Assembly: GCA_021821045.1 (NCBI GenBank)
Contig: JAKACW010000033.1
Location: 1 to 44,429, forward strand
Source of the DNA: Pseudomonadota bacterium
GTDB taxonomy: Bacteria > Pseudomonadota > Gammaproteobacteria > JAADHS01
Direction of reading: 5' to 3'
DNA length: 44,429 bases
Each line of letters opens with the position of its first letter. The stretch's first letter is position 1. The notes under the pieces were generated by a model, which saw only the letters and a list, made by a program, of their open reading frames with translations, was not told the DNA's origin and searched no databases. Positions 20,330 to 28,987 of this stretch are shown here, piece after piece. Made by a program: the position numbers and the translations under genes.

Positions 20330-20611
20330 ATGCCGATTTACGAATATCGATGTGAGAATTGCGGTCACGAGATGGAAGCCATGCAAAAGATGTCCGACGC
20401 GCCGCTGTCGGAATGCCCGCAGTGTCATAAGCCGTCCCTGGTTAAATTGATCTCCGCGGCGGGTTTCCGCCTCAAGGGCACGGGCTGGTACCAGACCGAT
20501 TTCAAGAACAGCGGCGGCGCCAAGAAGGACGGCGAAGCCAAAACCGAAACCAAAAAGACCGAGGAAAAGAGCGCCAGCTGCGGCCACGGCGCCTGTTCGG
20601 CCTGTTCCTAA
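20330..20611 (+). CDS. FmdB-family zinc-ribbon protein
   Basis: Small cytoplasmic protein of 93 residues. The N-terminal zinc ribbon has Cys8-x2-Cys11 (YEYRCENCGHEM) and Cys29-x2-Cys32 (LSECPQCHKP), followed by the family segment SLVKLISAAGFRLKGTGWYQ TDF. The C-terminus is lysine/glutamate-rich and ends in a second cysteine cluster (SCGHGACSACS). The FmdB/CxxC family is widespread; a regulatory role was proposed for the founding member in formamidase expression, but the general function is unknown. Position just before aspS is common in several proteobacterial groups. A terminator separates it from aspS. Confidence 0.9.
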   Translation: MPIYEYRCENCGHEMEAMQKMSDAPLSECPQCHKPSLVKLISAAGFRLKGTGWYQTDFKNSGGAKKDGEAKTETKKTEEKSASCGHGACSACS

Positions 20612-20631
20612 CCGCGGTGTTGTAGCCACAC

Positions 20632-20667
20632 GAGCCGGCGAGGGCATCCTTCGCCGGCTCGGTCGTT
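20632..20667 (+). terminator. Rho-independent terminator after the FmdB-like gene
   Basis: Long hairpin with arms GAGCCGGCGAGGG (20632-20644) and CCTTCGCCGGCTC (20648-20660), loop CAT, one mismatch; then GGTCGTTTT. The stem is strong but the T-run is short. Confidence 0.7.
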
Positions 20668-20775
20668 TTGGGTGTCCGCGCGCCATTGCGTCGCAGAACC
20701 ATAACTCTTAACATGTCGCCCGTACGCGCGGGCGTTCTTAAATCATTGCAATTCATTGAAAAGCGAACACACTTC

Positions 20776-22554
20776 ATGCGAACACACTACTGCGGCCAAT
20801 TAGGGGAAAACCACATCGGGCAAACCGTTGAACTGTGCGGCTGGGCGCACCGGCGGCGCGATCACGGCGGCGTAATCTTCGTCGATTTGCGCGACCGCGA
20901 GGGGCTGGTCCAGGTGGTGGCGGACCCCAGCGTGCCCGAGGTGTTTACGGTCGCCGAGCGGGTGCGCGGCGAGTACGTTCTCAAAGTGACCGGCACCGTG
21001 CGCCGGCGGCCGGAAGGCACCGCGAATACGGATCTGGCGACCGGACAAGTTGAAGTGGCGATGTCCGGACTGGAAATCTTGAACCGCGCCGAGACGCCGC
21101 CGTTCCAGATCGAAGACGAAACCGTGTCCGAGGAATTGCGGCTGCGTTACCGTTACCTCGATCTGCGCCGCCACGACATGCTGCAGCGGCTAAAATTTCG
21201 CTCGCGCACCACGCTGGCGCTGCGGCATTATCTCGAGTCCCGCGGTTTCATCGAAGTCGAAACGCCGTTCTTGACCAAGGCCACCCCCGAAGGCGCCCGC
21301 GATTACGTGGTCCCCAGTCGCACCCATCCCGGCCAGTTTTTCGCGCTGCCCCAATCGCCCCAATTGTTCAAACAGCTGCTGATGGTGGCGGGTTTGGATC
21401 GCTATTACCAGATGGCGCGTTGCTTCCGTGACGAGGACTTGCGCGCCGATCGCCAGCCGGAGTTCACCCAGCTCGACATCGAGGCCTCGTTCGTCGACGA
21501 GAATCAGATCATGAACCTCATGGAGGACATGATCCGCGAGGTATTCGCCACGATTCTCGAAGTCGCCTTGCCGTCGCCGTTCCCGCGCATGACTTACGCC
21601 GACGCGATGAATCGCTTTGGTGTCGACAAACCGGACCTGCGCATTCCGCTCGAGTTGGTGGAAGTCGGGGATTTGATGGAGAACGTCGAGTTCAAAGTGT
21701 TTTCCGCTCCCGCGAAAGATCCCCAAGGCCGCGTCGCCGCGCTGCGGGTGCCCAAGGGCGGCGAGCTGAGCCGCAAGGAAATCGACGACTATACACAGTT
21801 CGTCGGCATCTACGGCGCCAAGGGCCTGGCCTATATCAAAGTCAACGAAATCGCCCGTGGCCGCGAGGGTCTGCAGTCGCCCATCATCAAGTTCATGGAC
21901 GATGATGTGTTGAAAGCCCTGCTTGATCGTACCGGCGCGCAAGACGGCGATTTGATCTTCTTCGGCGCCGACAAGGCGAAAGTGGTCAACGAGGCCTTGG
22001 GCGCGCTGCGGGTGCGCGTCGGTCACGACCGTGGACTGGTGGCGCGCGGCTGGCAGCCGTTGTGGGTGGTGGAGTTCCCGATGTTCGAGTGGGATGACAA
22101 GGAAAAACGCTGGGCGGCGTTGCACCATCCGTTCACCGCCCCGACCACATCCGATCCGGCGGAAGTCGAGCGCTCGCCGGGAACGCTGTTATCCCGCGCC
22201 TACGATCTGGTGCTCAACGGCACGGAAGTGGGCGGCGGCTCCATTCGTATTCACGACGGCACCATGCAGCAGGCGGTCTTCAAAGCACTGGGCATTGGCC
22301 CGGAAGAAGCGCGAGAGAAGTTCGGCTTTTTGCTCGACGCCCTGAGCTTCGGCACGCCCCCCCATGGCGGTTTGGCGTTCGGTTTGGATCGCTTAGTTAT
22401 GCTCATGACGGGCTCGACGTCCATTCGCGAAGTCATGGCGTTTCCGAAAACCCAGAGCGCGGCCTGCTTGTTGACCGGCGCGCCCTCGGATATCCCGGAG
22501 CGGCACATGCGCGAGCTGAACATCAGAACGCGCAAAGCGCCGGGAGCGGAGTAG
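20776..22554 (+). CDS. aspS: Aspartyl-tRNA synthetase
   Basis: Class II synthetase charging tRNA-Asp. The 592-residue product matches bacterial AspRS length. Order: anticodon-binding OB fold ([38 protein letters not shown]), class II motif 1 region ([27 protein letters not shown]), motif 2 with [20 protein letters not shown], the bacterial GAD insertion (about 285-420, [18 protein letters not shown]), and motif 3 ([16 protein letters not shown]). ATG 20776 gives [15 protein letters not shown], the usual start. A weak promoter (TTGCGT at 20686, TAACAT at 20709, 17-bp spacing) may lie in the leader. Whether it also charges tRNA-Asn cannot be told by eye. Confidence 0.98.
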   Translation: MRTHYCGQLGENHIGQTVELCGWAHRRRDHGGVIFVDLRDREGLVQVVADPSVPEVFTVAERVRGEYVLKVTGTVRRRPEGTANTDLATGQVEVAMSGLEILNRAETPPFQIEDETVSEELRLRYRYLDLRRHDMLQRLKFRSRTTLALRHYLESRGFIEVETPFLTKATPEGARDYVVPSRTHPGQFFALPQSPQLFKQLLMVAGLDRYYQMARCFRDEDLRADRQPEFTQLDIEASFVDENQIMNLMEDMIREVFATILEVALPSPFPRMTYADAMNRFGVDKPDLRIPLELVEVGDLMENVEFKVFSAPAKDPQGRVAALRVPKGGELSRKEIDDYTQFVGIYGAKGLAYIKVNEIARGREGLQSPIIKFMDDDVLKALLDRTGAQDGDLIFFGADKAKVVNEALGALRVRVGHDRGLVARGWQPLWVVEFPMFEWDDKEKRWAALHHPFTAPTTSDPAEVERSPGTLLSRAYDLVLNGTEVGGGSIRIHDGTMQQAVFKALGIGPEEAREKFGFLLDALSFGTPPHGGLAFGLDRLVMLMTGSTSIREVMAFPKTQSAACLLTGAPSDIPERHMRELNIRTRKAPGAE

Positions 22555-22560
22555 CCGATC

Positions 22561-22720
22561 GTAGTAGCGGATTTATCCGCGATAGGAATCGATTGCGGCG
22601 GTGAGTCGGGCCAAGATCGCGGAATGATCCACTCCCACAGCGAGCACTTCGGCACGGCGTGGGAGCGGTTTCCTACCGCGATTCTTCGCCGAGTCGATCG
22701 CGGAATGATCCGCTCCCACA
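22561..22720. repeat. REP/BIME-like cluster, four arms
   Basis: Arms at 22561-22586 (GTAGTAGCGGATTTATCCGC...), 22616-22639 (inverted, ATCGCGGAATGATCCACTCC...), 22659-22682 (GTGGGAGCGGTTTCCTACCG...) and 22697-22720 (inverted, ATCGCGGAATGATCCGCTCC...). Orientation alternates. A short palindromic fragment (GTGGGCTCCCAC) follows at about 22724-22735. This fills most of the 221-bp aspS-yebC gap. Confidence 0.85.
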
Positions 22721-22775
22721 TGCGGTGGGCTCCCACAGCGATAATGATGCAGAGGTTTTGTAAGAAGGCAGAGGC

Positions 22776-23525
22776 ATGGCAGGTCATAGCAAGTGGGCCA
22801 ATATCCAGCACCGCAAGGGTGCGCAAGATAAAAAACGCGGCAAACTGTTCACTAAGTTGATTCGAGAAATCACCGTCGCGGCGCGGGTCGGCGGCGGCGA
22901 TCCTTCGGCGAATCCCCGGTTGCGCTTGGCGGTCGACAAGGCCTTGACCGGCAACATGAGCAAGGACACCATCGATCGGGCCATCAAGCGCGGCAGTGGC
23001 GAACTGGACAGCGACAACTACGAAGAAATTCGCTATGAAGGCTATGGTCCGGGCGGTGTGGCGATCATGGTCGATTGCCTCAGCGACAATCGCAATCGCA
23101 CCGTCGGCGAAGTGCGCCACGCATTCACCAAATACGGTGGCAACTTGGGGACAGACGGATCGGTCGCCTATCTGTTTACCAAAACCGGCGTCGTCAGTTT
23201 CCCAGCCGGCAGTGACGAAAACCGCGTCATGGAAGTGGCGATTGACGCGGGCGCCGACGATGTGGTGACCAACGACGACGGCTCCATCGACGTGTTGGCG
23301 GCACCCGAGAATTTCCACGCGGTTAAGGACGGACTCGCGGCGGCGGGGTTGGCGGTGGATCAAGCCGAGGTGACCATGCGCCCGTCCACCAACGTCACGT
23401 TGGAACTGGAAGACGCCCAGTCCATGGTCAAGCTGCTCGATGTGTTGGAGGACCTGGACGACGTGCAACAGGTTTATTCCAATGCGGATATTCCCGAGGC
23501 CGTGCTCGCTCAACTTGATTCGTAG
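22776..23525 (+). CDS. yebC: YebC/PmpR-family protein (TACO1-like)
   Basis: Member of the YebC/TACO1 family, reported as DNA-binding regulators and, more recently, as ribosome-associated factors that help translate difficult motifs such as polyproline. The 249 residues start with the invariant [21 protein letters not shown] and show domain-2/3 signatures [59 protein letters not shown], and [18 protein letters not shown] lies upstream of the ATG. The gene stands before ruvC as in E. coli and many relatives. The 115-bp gap to ruvC holds one degenerate repeat arm (about 23591-23611). Confidence 0.97.
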   Translation: MAGHSKWANIQHRKGAQDKKRGKLFTKLIREITVAARVGGGDPSANPRLRLAVDKALTGNMSKDTIDRAIKRGSGELDSDNYEEIRYEGYGPGGVAIMVDCLSDNRNRTVGEVRHAFTKYGGNLGTDGSVAYLFTKTGVVSFPAGSDENRVMEVAIDAGADDVVTNDDGSIDVLAAPENFHAVKDGLAAAGLAVDQAEVTMRPSTNVTLELEDAQSMVKLLDVLEDLDDVQQVYSNADIPEAVLAQLDS

Positions 23526-23640
23526 GGATTCGGCGGGTATAAGATTAGGAAGCCTCAACGCGTAGGGATAGGCGTGGTTGTATCGAAATACGGTAGTGAG
23601 CCGCTCCCATACTTGCCGCAAATCTCCCCGTGAGAACCTC

Positions 23641-24165
23641 ATGCGCATAATCGGTATCGATCCCGGATCGCGCGTCACCGGCTATGGGGTGATCGAAGTG
23701 GAGGGGAATTCCTATCGTCATCTCACCAGCGGCTGCTTGCACGTTGCCGAGGCGGAGCTGGGCGCGCGATTGAAAGAGATCTTTAACGGGGTGCGCGACG
23801 TCCTTGCCGAATTTCGACCCGAAGCGATGGCCGTCGAAAAAGTCTTCGTGCAACGCAATGTGGACTCGGCCCTGAAGCTGGGACAAGCCCGCGGCGCGGC
23901 CATCTGCGCCGGCGCCTTGAGCGAGCTTCCTATCTTCGAGTATTCTCCCAACAAGATAAAACAAACTGTTGTCGGAAAAGGGCATGCCGCCAAGGAGCAA
24001 GTGCAGCACATGGTGAAGATCTTGTTGAATCTACGCCAAGCGCCCCCCGCCGATGCGGCGGACGCGTTGGCCTGCGCGTTGTGCCATGGCCAGATCTCGC
24101 GGACCCTGTCACGCTATAGCGCGGCGGAGCAGGCCGCACTGGCCGCGCGCTGGCGCGGAATCTGA
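23641..24165 (+). CDS. ruvC: Crossover junction endodeoxyribonuclease RuvC
   Basis: Homodimeric Holliday-junction resolvase that cuts symmetrically after branch migration by RuvAB. The 174 residues (E. coli has 173) contain the acidic active site: Asp7 in MRIIGIDPGSRVTGYG, Glu in AVEKVFVQRNVDSALKLGQA, and the C-terminal pair in PADAADALACALCHGQ. ATG 23641 is selected because MRIIGIDPG is the conserved start; the longer frame from 23578 is unrelated. It is the first gene of ruvCAB, but repeats separate it from ruvA and ruvA from ruvB. Confidence 0.98.
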   Translation: MRIIGIDPGSRVTGYGVIEVEGNSYRHLTSGCLHVAEAELGARLKEIFNGVRDVLAEFRPEAMAVEKVFVQRNVDSALKLGQARGAAICAGALSELPIFEYSPNKIKQTVVGKGHAAKEQVQHMVKILLNLRQAPPADAADALACALCHGQISRTLSRYSAAEQAALAARWRGI

Positions 24166-24196
24166 GCCGGCACAGACATGATGGCGACGGATGGTT

Positions 24197-24257
24197 GTGG
24201 GAGCGGATCATTCCGCGATGAAGTCGAGCGACGATTCGCGGTGGCAAGCGCTCCCAT
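24197..24257. repeat. REP/BIME-like inverted pair (ruvC-ruvA gap)
   Basis: Left arm 24197-24219 (GTGGGAGCGGATCATTCCGC plus GAT) and right arm 24233-24257 (GATTCGCGGTGGCAAGCGCT plus CCCAT), inverted, with a 13-bp spacer. The right arm is degenerate compared with other copies. Confidence 0.75.
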
Positions 24258-24297
24258 TTGAAAAGCGGATTTAGGGGATGAATCACGGCGTTTTACT

Positions 24298-24918
24298 ATG
24301 ATCGGACGTTTGCGGGGCAAGATTATCGAAAAGGCGCCGCCCACTCTGGTGGTGGATGTGCAGGGTGTGGGCTATGAAGTGGACGCGCCCATGAGCACGT
24401 TCTACCGCTTGCCGGACGTGGGCAAGGAAGTGGTGCTGTTTACCCACTTGGTCGTGCGTGAGGACGCCCACCACCTTTACGGTTTCGCCACCGCCCATGA
24501 GCGCGCGCTGTTTCGTCAATTGCTCAAAGTGACCGGCGTCGGCGCCAAGATGGCCGTGGGCATTCTGTCCGGTATGTCGGCGGACGACTTCGTGCACGCC
24601 GTGCGGGCCAGCGATACGGCGGCCCTCACGCGCATTCCGGGTATCGGCCGCAAGACCGCCGAGCGTTTGGTCGTCGAAATGCGGGACCGCTTCAAGGATG
24701 AGGTGGATATCGGCGTCGTTGCCAGTGACGTCCACATGCACGAGCCGGCCAACGATGCGGTGGCCGACGCGGTGAGTGCGCTGGTCGCGCTGGGCTACAA
24801 ACCCCACGACGCGAGCCGTTGGGTGCGCCGCATCAACAGCCAGGGCATGGCGCGGGAGGAAATTATTCGGCAGGCGTTGCAGTTGGCCGCCAGCGGCGCC
24901 GGCGCCCAAACCAATTGA
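24298..24918 (+). CDS. ruvA: Holliday junction branch migration protein RuvA
   Basis: Tetrameric junction-binding subunit that loads RuvB. The 206 residues show domain I OB fold (MIGRLRGKIIEKAPPTLVVD, VGYEVDAPMSTFYRLP), domain II with two helix-hairpin-helix motifs (LLKVTGVGAKMAVGILS and LTRIPGIGRKTAERLVVEM), a flexible linker, and C-terminal domain III that contacts RuvB (AVADAVSALVALGYKPHDAS). The acidic pin that shapes the junction should lie near residues 55-56 (REDAHHLYGF). Start follows AGGGGATGA-type spacing. Confidence 0.98.
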   Translation: MIGRLRGKIIEKAPPTLVVDVQGVGYEVDAPMSTFYRLPDVGKEVVLFTHLVVREDAHHLYGFATAHERALFRQLLKVTGVGAKMAVGILSGMSADDFVHAVRASDTAALTRIPGIGRKTAERLVVEMRDRFKDEVDIGVVASDVHMHEPANDAVADAVSALVALGYKPHDASRWVRRINSQGMAREEIIRQALQLAASGAGAQTN

Positions 24919-24938
24919 GATGTTCATGCTAAGTCATT

Positions 24939-25019
24939 GTGGGAGCGGTTTCTTACCGCGATTCGAATCGGTGTTAGCTACAATTCGGACGAAGATCGCG
25001 GTAGGAAACCGCTCCCACA
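24939..25019. repeat. REP/BIME-like inverted pair (ruvA-ruvB gap)
   Basis: Left arm 24939-24962 (GTGGGAGCGGTTTCTTACCG plus CGAT) and right arm 24995-25019 (ATCGCGGTAGGAAACCGCTC plus CCACA), inverted. Both arms belong to the GCGGT/ACCGC subtype, so they form a near-perfect long palindrome. Confidence 0.85.
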
Positions 25020-25059
25020 GGGACAGGAAAGCCGACGCAGCGCTAGGGATGAATACGGA

Positions 25060-26109
25060 ATGACAACACAACGCTTAGTAACCGCCAGCGCCGCGCCGGA
25101 GGAGGAGCGCCACGACCGCGCGATCCGACCGCATTCGCTGGCGGACTATGTCGGGCAACCCAAGGTTCGCGAGCAGTTGGGCGTGTTTCTTGAAGCGGCG
25201 CGCAAACGTGAAGATGCGCTCGATCATACGTTGATCTTCGGCCCGCCCGGGCTGGGTAAGACCACGCTGGCGCACATCATCGCCAACGAACTCGGCGTGA
25301 ATTTGCGCCATACCTCGGGGCCGGTGTTGGAGCGTCAGGGGGACTTGGCCGCGATTCTCACCAATCTCGAACCGCGGGACGTGCTCTTCATCGACGAAAT
25401 CCACCGCTTAAGTCCCGTTGTGGAGGAAGTGCTTTATCCCGCGATGGAAGATTACCAACTGGATATTGTGATCGGCGAAGGTCCGGCGGCGCGCTCGATC
25501 AAGCTGGATTTGCCCCCCTTCACGCTGGTGGGCGCCACGACCCGCGCCGGGTTGCTGACATCGCCGCTGCGGGATCGATTCGGGATCGTTCAACGGCTTG
25601 AGTTCTATAACGCCACCGATTTGTCGCTCATTGTGCAGCGCTCAGCGCGACTGTCCGGCGTGCCGATCGAAGAGGGCGGCGCACGCCAAATCGCCCGCCG
25701 TTCCCGTGGTACGCCGCGCATCGCCAATCGCCTGCTGCGCCGGGTGCGCGATTTCGCCGAGATCAAAGCCGACGGCGTCATCACCGATGCGGTGGCCGAT
25801 GCGGCGTTGAAAATGCTTGAAGTCGATGACCAAGGTTTCGACAGTCAAGACAGAAAACTACTGCGCGCGGTGCTCGACAAATTCGACGGCGGGCCGGTAG
25901 GGGTGGAGAACCTGGCCGCCGCCGTGGGCGAGGAGCGCGGCACCATCGAGGATGTGATCGAACCCTATCTCATTCAACAAGGCTTCTTGATGCGCACGCC
26001 GCGGGGCCGCGTCGCGATGCGGCGCACCTACGAATACTTCGGGCTGCCCATGCCCAAGCACAGCGAAGTGCAGAGCGAATATCCCGATTTGTTCGATGCG
26101 CCGAAATAA
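25060..26109 (+). CDS. ruvB: Holliday junction branch migration ATPase RuvB
   Basis: AAA+ motor that drives branch migration as hexameric rings on RuvA-bound junctions. The 349 residues contain [18 protein letters not shown], Walker [10 protein letters not shown], Walker [10 protein letters not shown], sensor 1 ([10 protein letters not shown]), arginine finger region ([13 protein letters not shown]), and the C-terminal winged helix ([36 protein letters not shown]). ATG 25060 gives the family-typical N-terminus; the frame open to 24937 translates a repeat and is rejected. AGGGAT precedes the start. Confidence 0.98.
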   Translation: MTTQRLVTASAAPEEERHDRAIRPHSLADYVGQPKVREQLGVFLEAARKREDALDHTLIFGPPGLGKTTLAHIIANELGVNLRHTSGPVLERQGDLAAILTNLEPRDVLFIDEIHRLSPVVEEVLYPAMEDYQLDIVIGEGPAARSIKLDLPPFTLVGATTRAGLLTSPLRDRFGIVQRLEFYNATDLSLIVQRSARLSGVPIEEGGARQIARRSRGTPRIANRLLRRVRDFAEIKADGVITDAVADAALKMLEVDDQGFDSQDRKLLRAVLDKFDGGPVGVENLAAAVGEERGTIEDVIEPYLIQQGFLMRTPRGRVAMRRTYEYFGLPMPKHSEVQSEYPDLFDAPK

Positions 26110-26112
26110 ATT

Positions 26113-26173
26113 GTGGGAGCGGATCATTCCGCGATGCATTGCCTGATCGATCGCGGAATGATCCGCTCCCGCA
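26113..26173. repeat. REP/BIME-like inverted pair (ruvB-ybgC gap)
   Basis: Left arm 26113-26135 and right arm 26150-26173 are an almost exact inverted repeat (GGGAGCGGATCATTCCGCGA against its complement) with a 14-bp spacer. It starts 4 bp after the ruvB stop and could act as a 3'-end stabiliser or transcription barrier. Confidence 0.85.
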
Positions 26174-26279
26174 CGCTCGAAATTTCCACGTGTACCTGCC
26201 CCAACGATTGTGATTAAATAGTGCGCGATGCGAAAAATCAGGAATTGTCGATGCGGATTCGCGCTTGCCCGAGCGGAGC

Positions 26280-26708
26280 ATGAAGACGTTTAAGCTGCCG
26301 GTCAGGGTCTACTACGAGGATACGGACAGCGGCGGCGTGGTCTACTACGCAAACTACCTCAAGTTCATGGAACGGGCGCGCACCGAGTGGTTGCGCAGTC
26401 TCGGTTATGAACAGGACGTGTTGCGGGAACAGCGCAATCTTCTGTTCGCCGTCCGCTCGGCGGCGTTGGATTTCAAACGGCCCGCGCGATTCAATGATCT
26501 GGTCGACGTTTTCAGCGAAGTAACCCAAATCGGCGGCGCCAGCGTTACGTTCAGTCAGCGTGTGGAATTGCGCGAGCGGGCCGGCTTGGCGGTTTCCCCG
26601 CAAGCGTTGTGCGTGGGCGAAATCAAGGTCGTGAGTTTGAGCGCGGCGGATTTTCGCCCCTGTCCGCTGCCCAAGGATTTAGTTGAGGAGTTTACCCGTG
26701 AACACTGA
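26280..26708 (+). CDS. ybgC: Tol-Pal-associated acyl-CoA thioesterase YbgC
   Basis: Hotdog-fold thioesterase of the 4-hydroxybenzoyl-CoA thioesterase family, linked to phospholipid metabolism and the Tol-Pal system. The 142 residues carry the catalytic segment VRVYYEDTDSGGVVYYANYL (Asp in the active site) and KFMERARTEWLRSLGY. ATG 26280 is favoured because MKTFKLPVRVYYEDTD aligns with known proteins; TTG 26265 is possible. The ribosome-binding site is weak. It overlaps tolQ by 11 nt, giving the standard ybgC-tolQRAB-pal-cpoB order. Confidence 0.96.
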   Translation: MKTFKLPVRVYYEDTDSGGVVYYANYLKFMERARTEWLRSLGYEQDVLREQRNLLFAVRSAALDFKRPARFNDLVDVFSEVTQIGGASVTFSQRVELRERAGLAVSPQALCVGEIKVVSLSAADFRPCPLPKDLVEEFTREH

Positions 26709-27381
26709 TATGTCCCTTGTCCATTTGGTACTCGGCGCCAGTCCGGTCGTGCAGGGCGTCATGGCGCTGCTGTTGGTGGTCTCGCTGATTTCCTGGACCA
26801 TTATTTTCCGCAAGGCATCGGCGCTCAAGGACGCCCGCCGGGAAGCGGCGCGGTTCGATCAGCGCTTTTGGTCCGGCAACGATCTCTCGGTGCTTTATCG
26901 CGAGATCAGCTCCCGTCCGGCGACATCGGGGATGGAAGGCATCTTCGAGGCCGGCTTCAAGGAGTTTGTGCGGCTGCGCAAGCAGGGCGGCCTGGAAACG
27001 ATGGCGCTGGTGGAGGCCGCGCAGCGGGCCATGCGGGTCGAGCTCAATCGCGAAGTCGAACAGCTGGAAACCCAATTGCCGTTTCTCGCCACGGTCGGTT
27101 CCACCAGCCCCTATGTGGGGCTGTTCGGCACGGTGTGGGGCATCATGAATTCGTTTCGCGCGCTGGGCAACGTGAATCAAGCCACGCTGGCGATGGTGGC
27201 GCCCGGTATCGCCGAGGCGCTGGTGGCCACCGCCATGGGTTTGTTCGCCGCGATTCCGGCGGTGGTGGCTTACAACCGCTATGCCACGGAGGTTGAGCGC
27301 ATGATTGGCCGCTACGAGACGTTCGTCGAAGAATTCGCGACGATCTTGCAGCGTCAGGCCCACGTCGAGGAAGGTCAGTAA
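26698..27381 (+). CDS. tolQ: Tol-Pal system protein TolQ
   Basis: Inner-membrane stator subunit of the proton-driven TolQRA motor that maintains outer-membrane integrity and constriction during division. The 227 residues have three membrane segments: an N-terminal one (VMALLLVVSLISWTIIF), and two C-terminal ones (LPFLATVGSTSPYVGLFGTV and GIAEALVATAMGLFAAIPAV), the latter with the Thr and Ala pattern lining the proton path. GTG 26698 is the start because GAGGAG lies 7 bp upstream; ATG 26710 would be an alternative. The 11-nt overlap with ybgC suggests coupled translation. Confidence 0.97.
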   Translation: MNTDMSLVHLVLGASPVVQGVMALLLVVSLISWTIIFRKASALKDARREAARFDQRFWSGNDLSVLYREISSRPATSGMEGIFEAGFKEFVRLRKQGGLETMALVEAAQRAMRVELNREVEQLETQLPFLATVGSTSPYVGLFGTVWGIMNSFRALGNVNQATLAMVAPGIAEALVATAMGLFAAIPAVVAYNRYATEVERMIGRYETFVEEFATILQRQAHVEEGQ

Positions 27382-27392
27382 GGAGACGCTCC

Positions 27393-27833
27393 ATGGCCAC
27401 GACACGTCAACGTCGCAAACCCATGGCGGAGATCAACGTCGTGCCCTATATCGACGTCATGCTGGTGCTGTTGGTGATTTTCATGATCACCGCGCCCTTG
27501 TTGACCCAAGGCGTCAAAGTGGAATTGCCCCAAGCCTCCGCCGAACCGATTCCGCCCGAGGAAAAAGAACCCCTGATCGTCAGCGTCGATGCGCAGGGGC
27601 AGTACTACATCAACGTCGGCGACGATCCGGACAGTCCCATCGAGGACGCCACGCTGGTGGCTCGGGTGGCGGCAGTGTTGCGCCGGCAGCCGACGACGCC
27701 CGTCTACGTACGCGGCGATGCGCGAGTGGACTACGGATCGGTCGTTAAAGCGATGACCCTGCTGCAAGGCGCCGGCGCACCGAGCGTGGGCTTGATTACC
27801 GAGCCTCCGGAAGCCGGCAAGAAGCAGCGCTAA
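27393..27833 (+). CDS. tolR: Tol-Pal system protein TolR
   Basis: ExbD/TolR-family inner-membrane protein with one membrane helix and a periplasmic domain that contacts peptidoglycan and gates the TolQ channel. The 146 residues show the signature MAEINVVPYIDVMLVLLVIF, including the Asp that carries protons, then MITAPLLTQGVKVELPQA and the C-terminal RGDARVDYGSVVKAMTLLQ. It is 11 bp after tolQ with AAGGAGA as ribosome-binding site. A tandem repeat cluster separates it from tolA. Confidence 0.97.
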   Translation: MATTRQRRKPMAEINVVPYIDVMLVLLVIFMITAPLLTQGVKVELPQASAEPIPPEEKEPLIVSVDAQGQYYINVGDDPDSPIEDATLVARVAAVLRRQPTTPVYVRGDARVDYGSVVKAMTLLQGAGAPSVGLITEPPEAGKKQR

Positions 27834-27895
27834 CGGGTGGTTCGCGCATATGTACCCACACCCGAACTGCTCCGATAATGCCAGCGCGCGCCGTT

Positions 27896-28039
27896 GTGGG
27901 AGCGGATCACTCCGCCATGCCGTCTGGGCAAGAATCGCGGTAAGAAACCGCTCCCACGACATGCCAGGCCAAGATAGTGGGAGCGGATCATTCCGCGATG
28001 GAATTTGGGCAAGAATCGCGGTAAGAGATCGCGCTCACG
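27896..28039. repeat. Tandemly duplicated REP/BIME-like pairs before tolA
   Basis: Two inverted pairs in direct repeat, about 81 bp apart: arms 27896-27918 and 27933-27958, then 27977-27999 and 28014-28039. The spacers share GGGCAAGAATCGCGGTAAGA. The final arm is degenerate and ends 7 bp before the tolA ATG, displacing any Shine-Dalgarno. Confidence 0.85.
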
Positions 28040-28046
28040 ACACGCC

Positions 28047-28961
28047 ATGAAAGTATTCCGCGAGCAAGTATGGCCCTTCATCCTGGCGGTTGCCGTCCAC
28101 GCGGCCCTCGTCGCTTTCTTGTTCATAAACGTCGATTGGGAAACCAAGCCCGTGCGGCCTTCGATCAATGCGGAAGTCGTTCAGGCGGTGGTGATCGACG
28201 AAACCAAAATCAAAGCCGAGCAGGAGAAGCTGCGCAAAGACGAGGAGCGGCGTAAACAGCAGGAGCGCGAGCGGCAGCAGAAACTGGAAGACGAGAAGAA
28301 GAAAATCGCCGAGCTCGAGAAGCAACGCAAAGTGGAGGAACAACGGGTCAAGGAAGCGGAAAAGCAACGCGTCGAGGCGGAGAAACAGCGCGAACAAGAA
28401 CAAAAGCGGGCCGAGCAAGTCAAGCTCAAGCGCGAGCAAGAAGAGCGCGACCGCCAGGCCAAGCTCGAAGCAGAGAAAAAGCGCAAGGCCGAAGAGGAGA
28501 AAAAGAAGAAAGAGGCCGCAGAGAAAAAACGCAAAGAGGAAGCAGCGCGCAAGAAAAAGGAAGAGGCCGAGCGCAAGAAGCGGGAACAGAAACAGCGCAT
28601 GCGCGAAGCCCAGGAAATGCTCGACAAGCAGATGGAAGAGGAGCTAAGAGCGCTGGATGCGGCGACGACCCGTGAACGCGCGCGGCTGCTGGATGTCTAC
28701 AAGGAGACCGTGCGCCAGCACGTGCAGCGTTATTGGCGGCAGCCCCCCGGAATGGAGCCCACCATGTCCTGTGTGGTGCGGGTGACCCAGCTTCCGAGCG
28801 GGGACGTCCTCGATGCCAAACCCGTCTCCTGTACCACACCGGATTCGAATTTCCAGAAGTCGGTGGTGGATGCGGTGTTAAAATCATCGCCGTTGCCCAA
28901 GCCGCCCGATCCGGCGCTGTATGAGCGGGTGATCGATTTCAAATTCGAGCCGGGTAAATAG
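28047..28961 (+). CDS. tolA: Tol-Pal system protein TolA
   Basis: Inner-membrane protein spanning the periplasm and linking the TolQR motor to TolB and Pal. The 304 residues contain an N-terminal membrane helix (EQVWPFILAVAVHAALVAFL), a very long Lys/Glu/Arg/Gln-rich helix (about 55-215, coiled-coil-like repeats), and the C-terminal TolA/TonB-like domain (YKETVRQHVQRYWRQPPGME, CVVRVTQLPSGDVLDAKPVS, SCTTPDSNFQKSVVDAVL). ATG 28047 is the start of the conserved N-terminus. No ribosome-binding site is seen because a palindromic repeat ends 7 bp upstream. The 85 bp or so of charged codons are low-complexity but not disrupted. Confidence 0.96.
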   Translation: MKVFREQVWPFILAVAVHAALVAFLFINVDWETKPVRPSINAEVVQAVVIDETKIKAEQEKLRKDEERRKQQERERQQKLEDEKKKIAELEKQRKVEEQRVKEAEKQRVEAEKQREQEQKRAEQVKLKREQEERDRQAKLEAEKKRKAEEEKKKKEAAEKKRKEEAARKKKEEAERKKREQKQRMREAQEMLDKQMEEELRALDAATTRERARLLDVYKETVRQHVQRYWRQPPGMEPTMSCVVRVTQLPSGDVLDAKPVSCTTPDSNFQKSVVDAVLKSSPLPKPPDPALYERVIDFKFEPGK

Positions 28962-28987
28962 GCAAATTAACGGAGTTGTAAAGCGAC

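Noticed and set aside
22624-22860. Open frame overlapping the aspS-yebC gap
   Set aside because: It translates repeat arms and then runs out of frame into yebC.
23578-23640. Upstream extension of ruvC
   Set aside because: The extra residues have no RuvC similarity and include a degenerate repeat arm; MRIIGIDPG at 23641 is the conserved start.
24937-25059. Possible 41-residue N-terminal extension of RuvB
   Set aside because: It is a translation of the palindromic repeat at 24939-25019. ATG 25060 gives the known RuvB start and has a ribosome-binding site.
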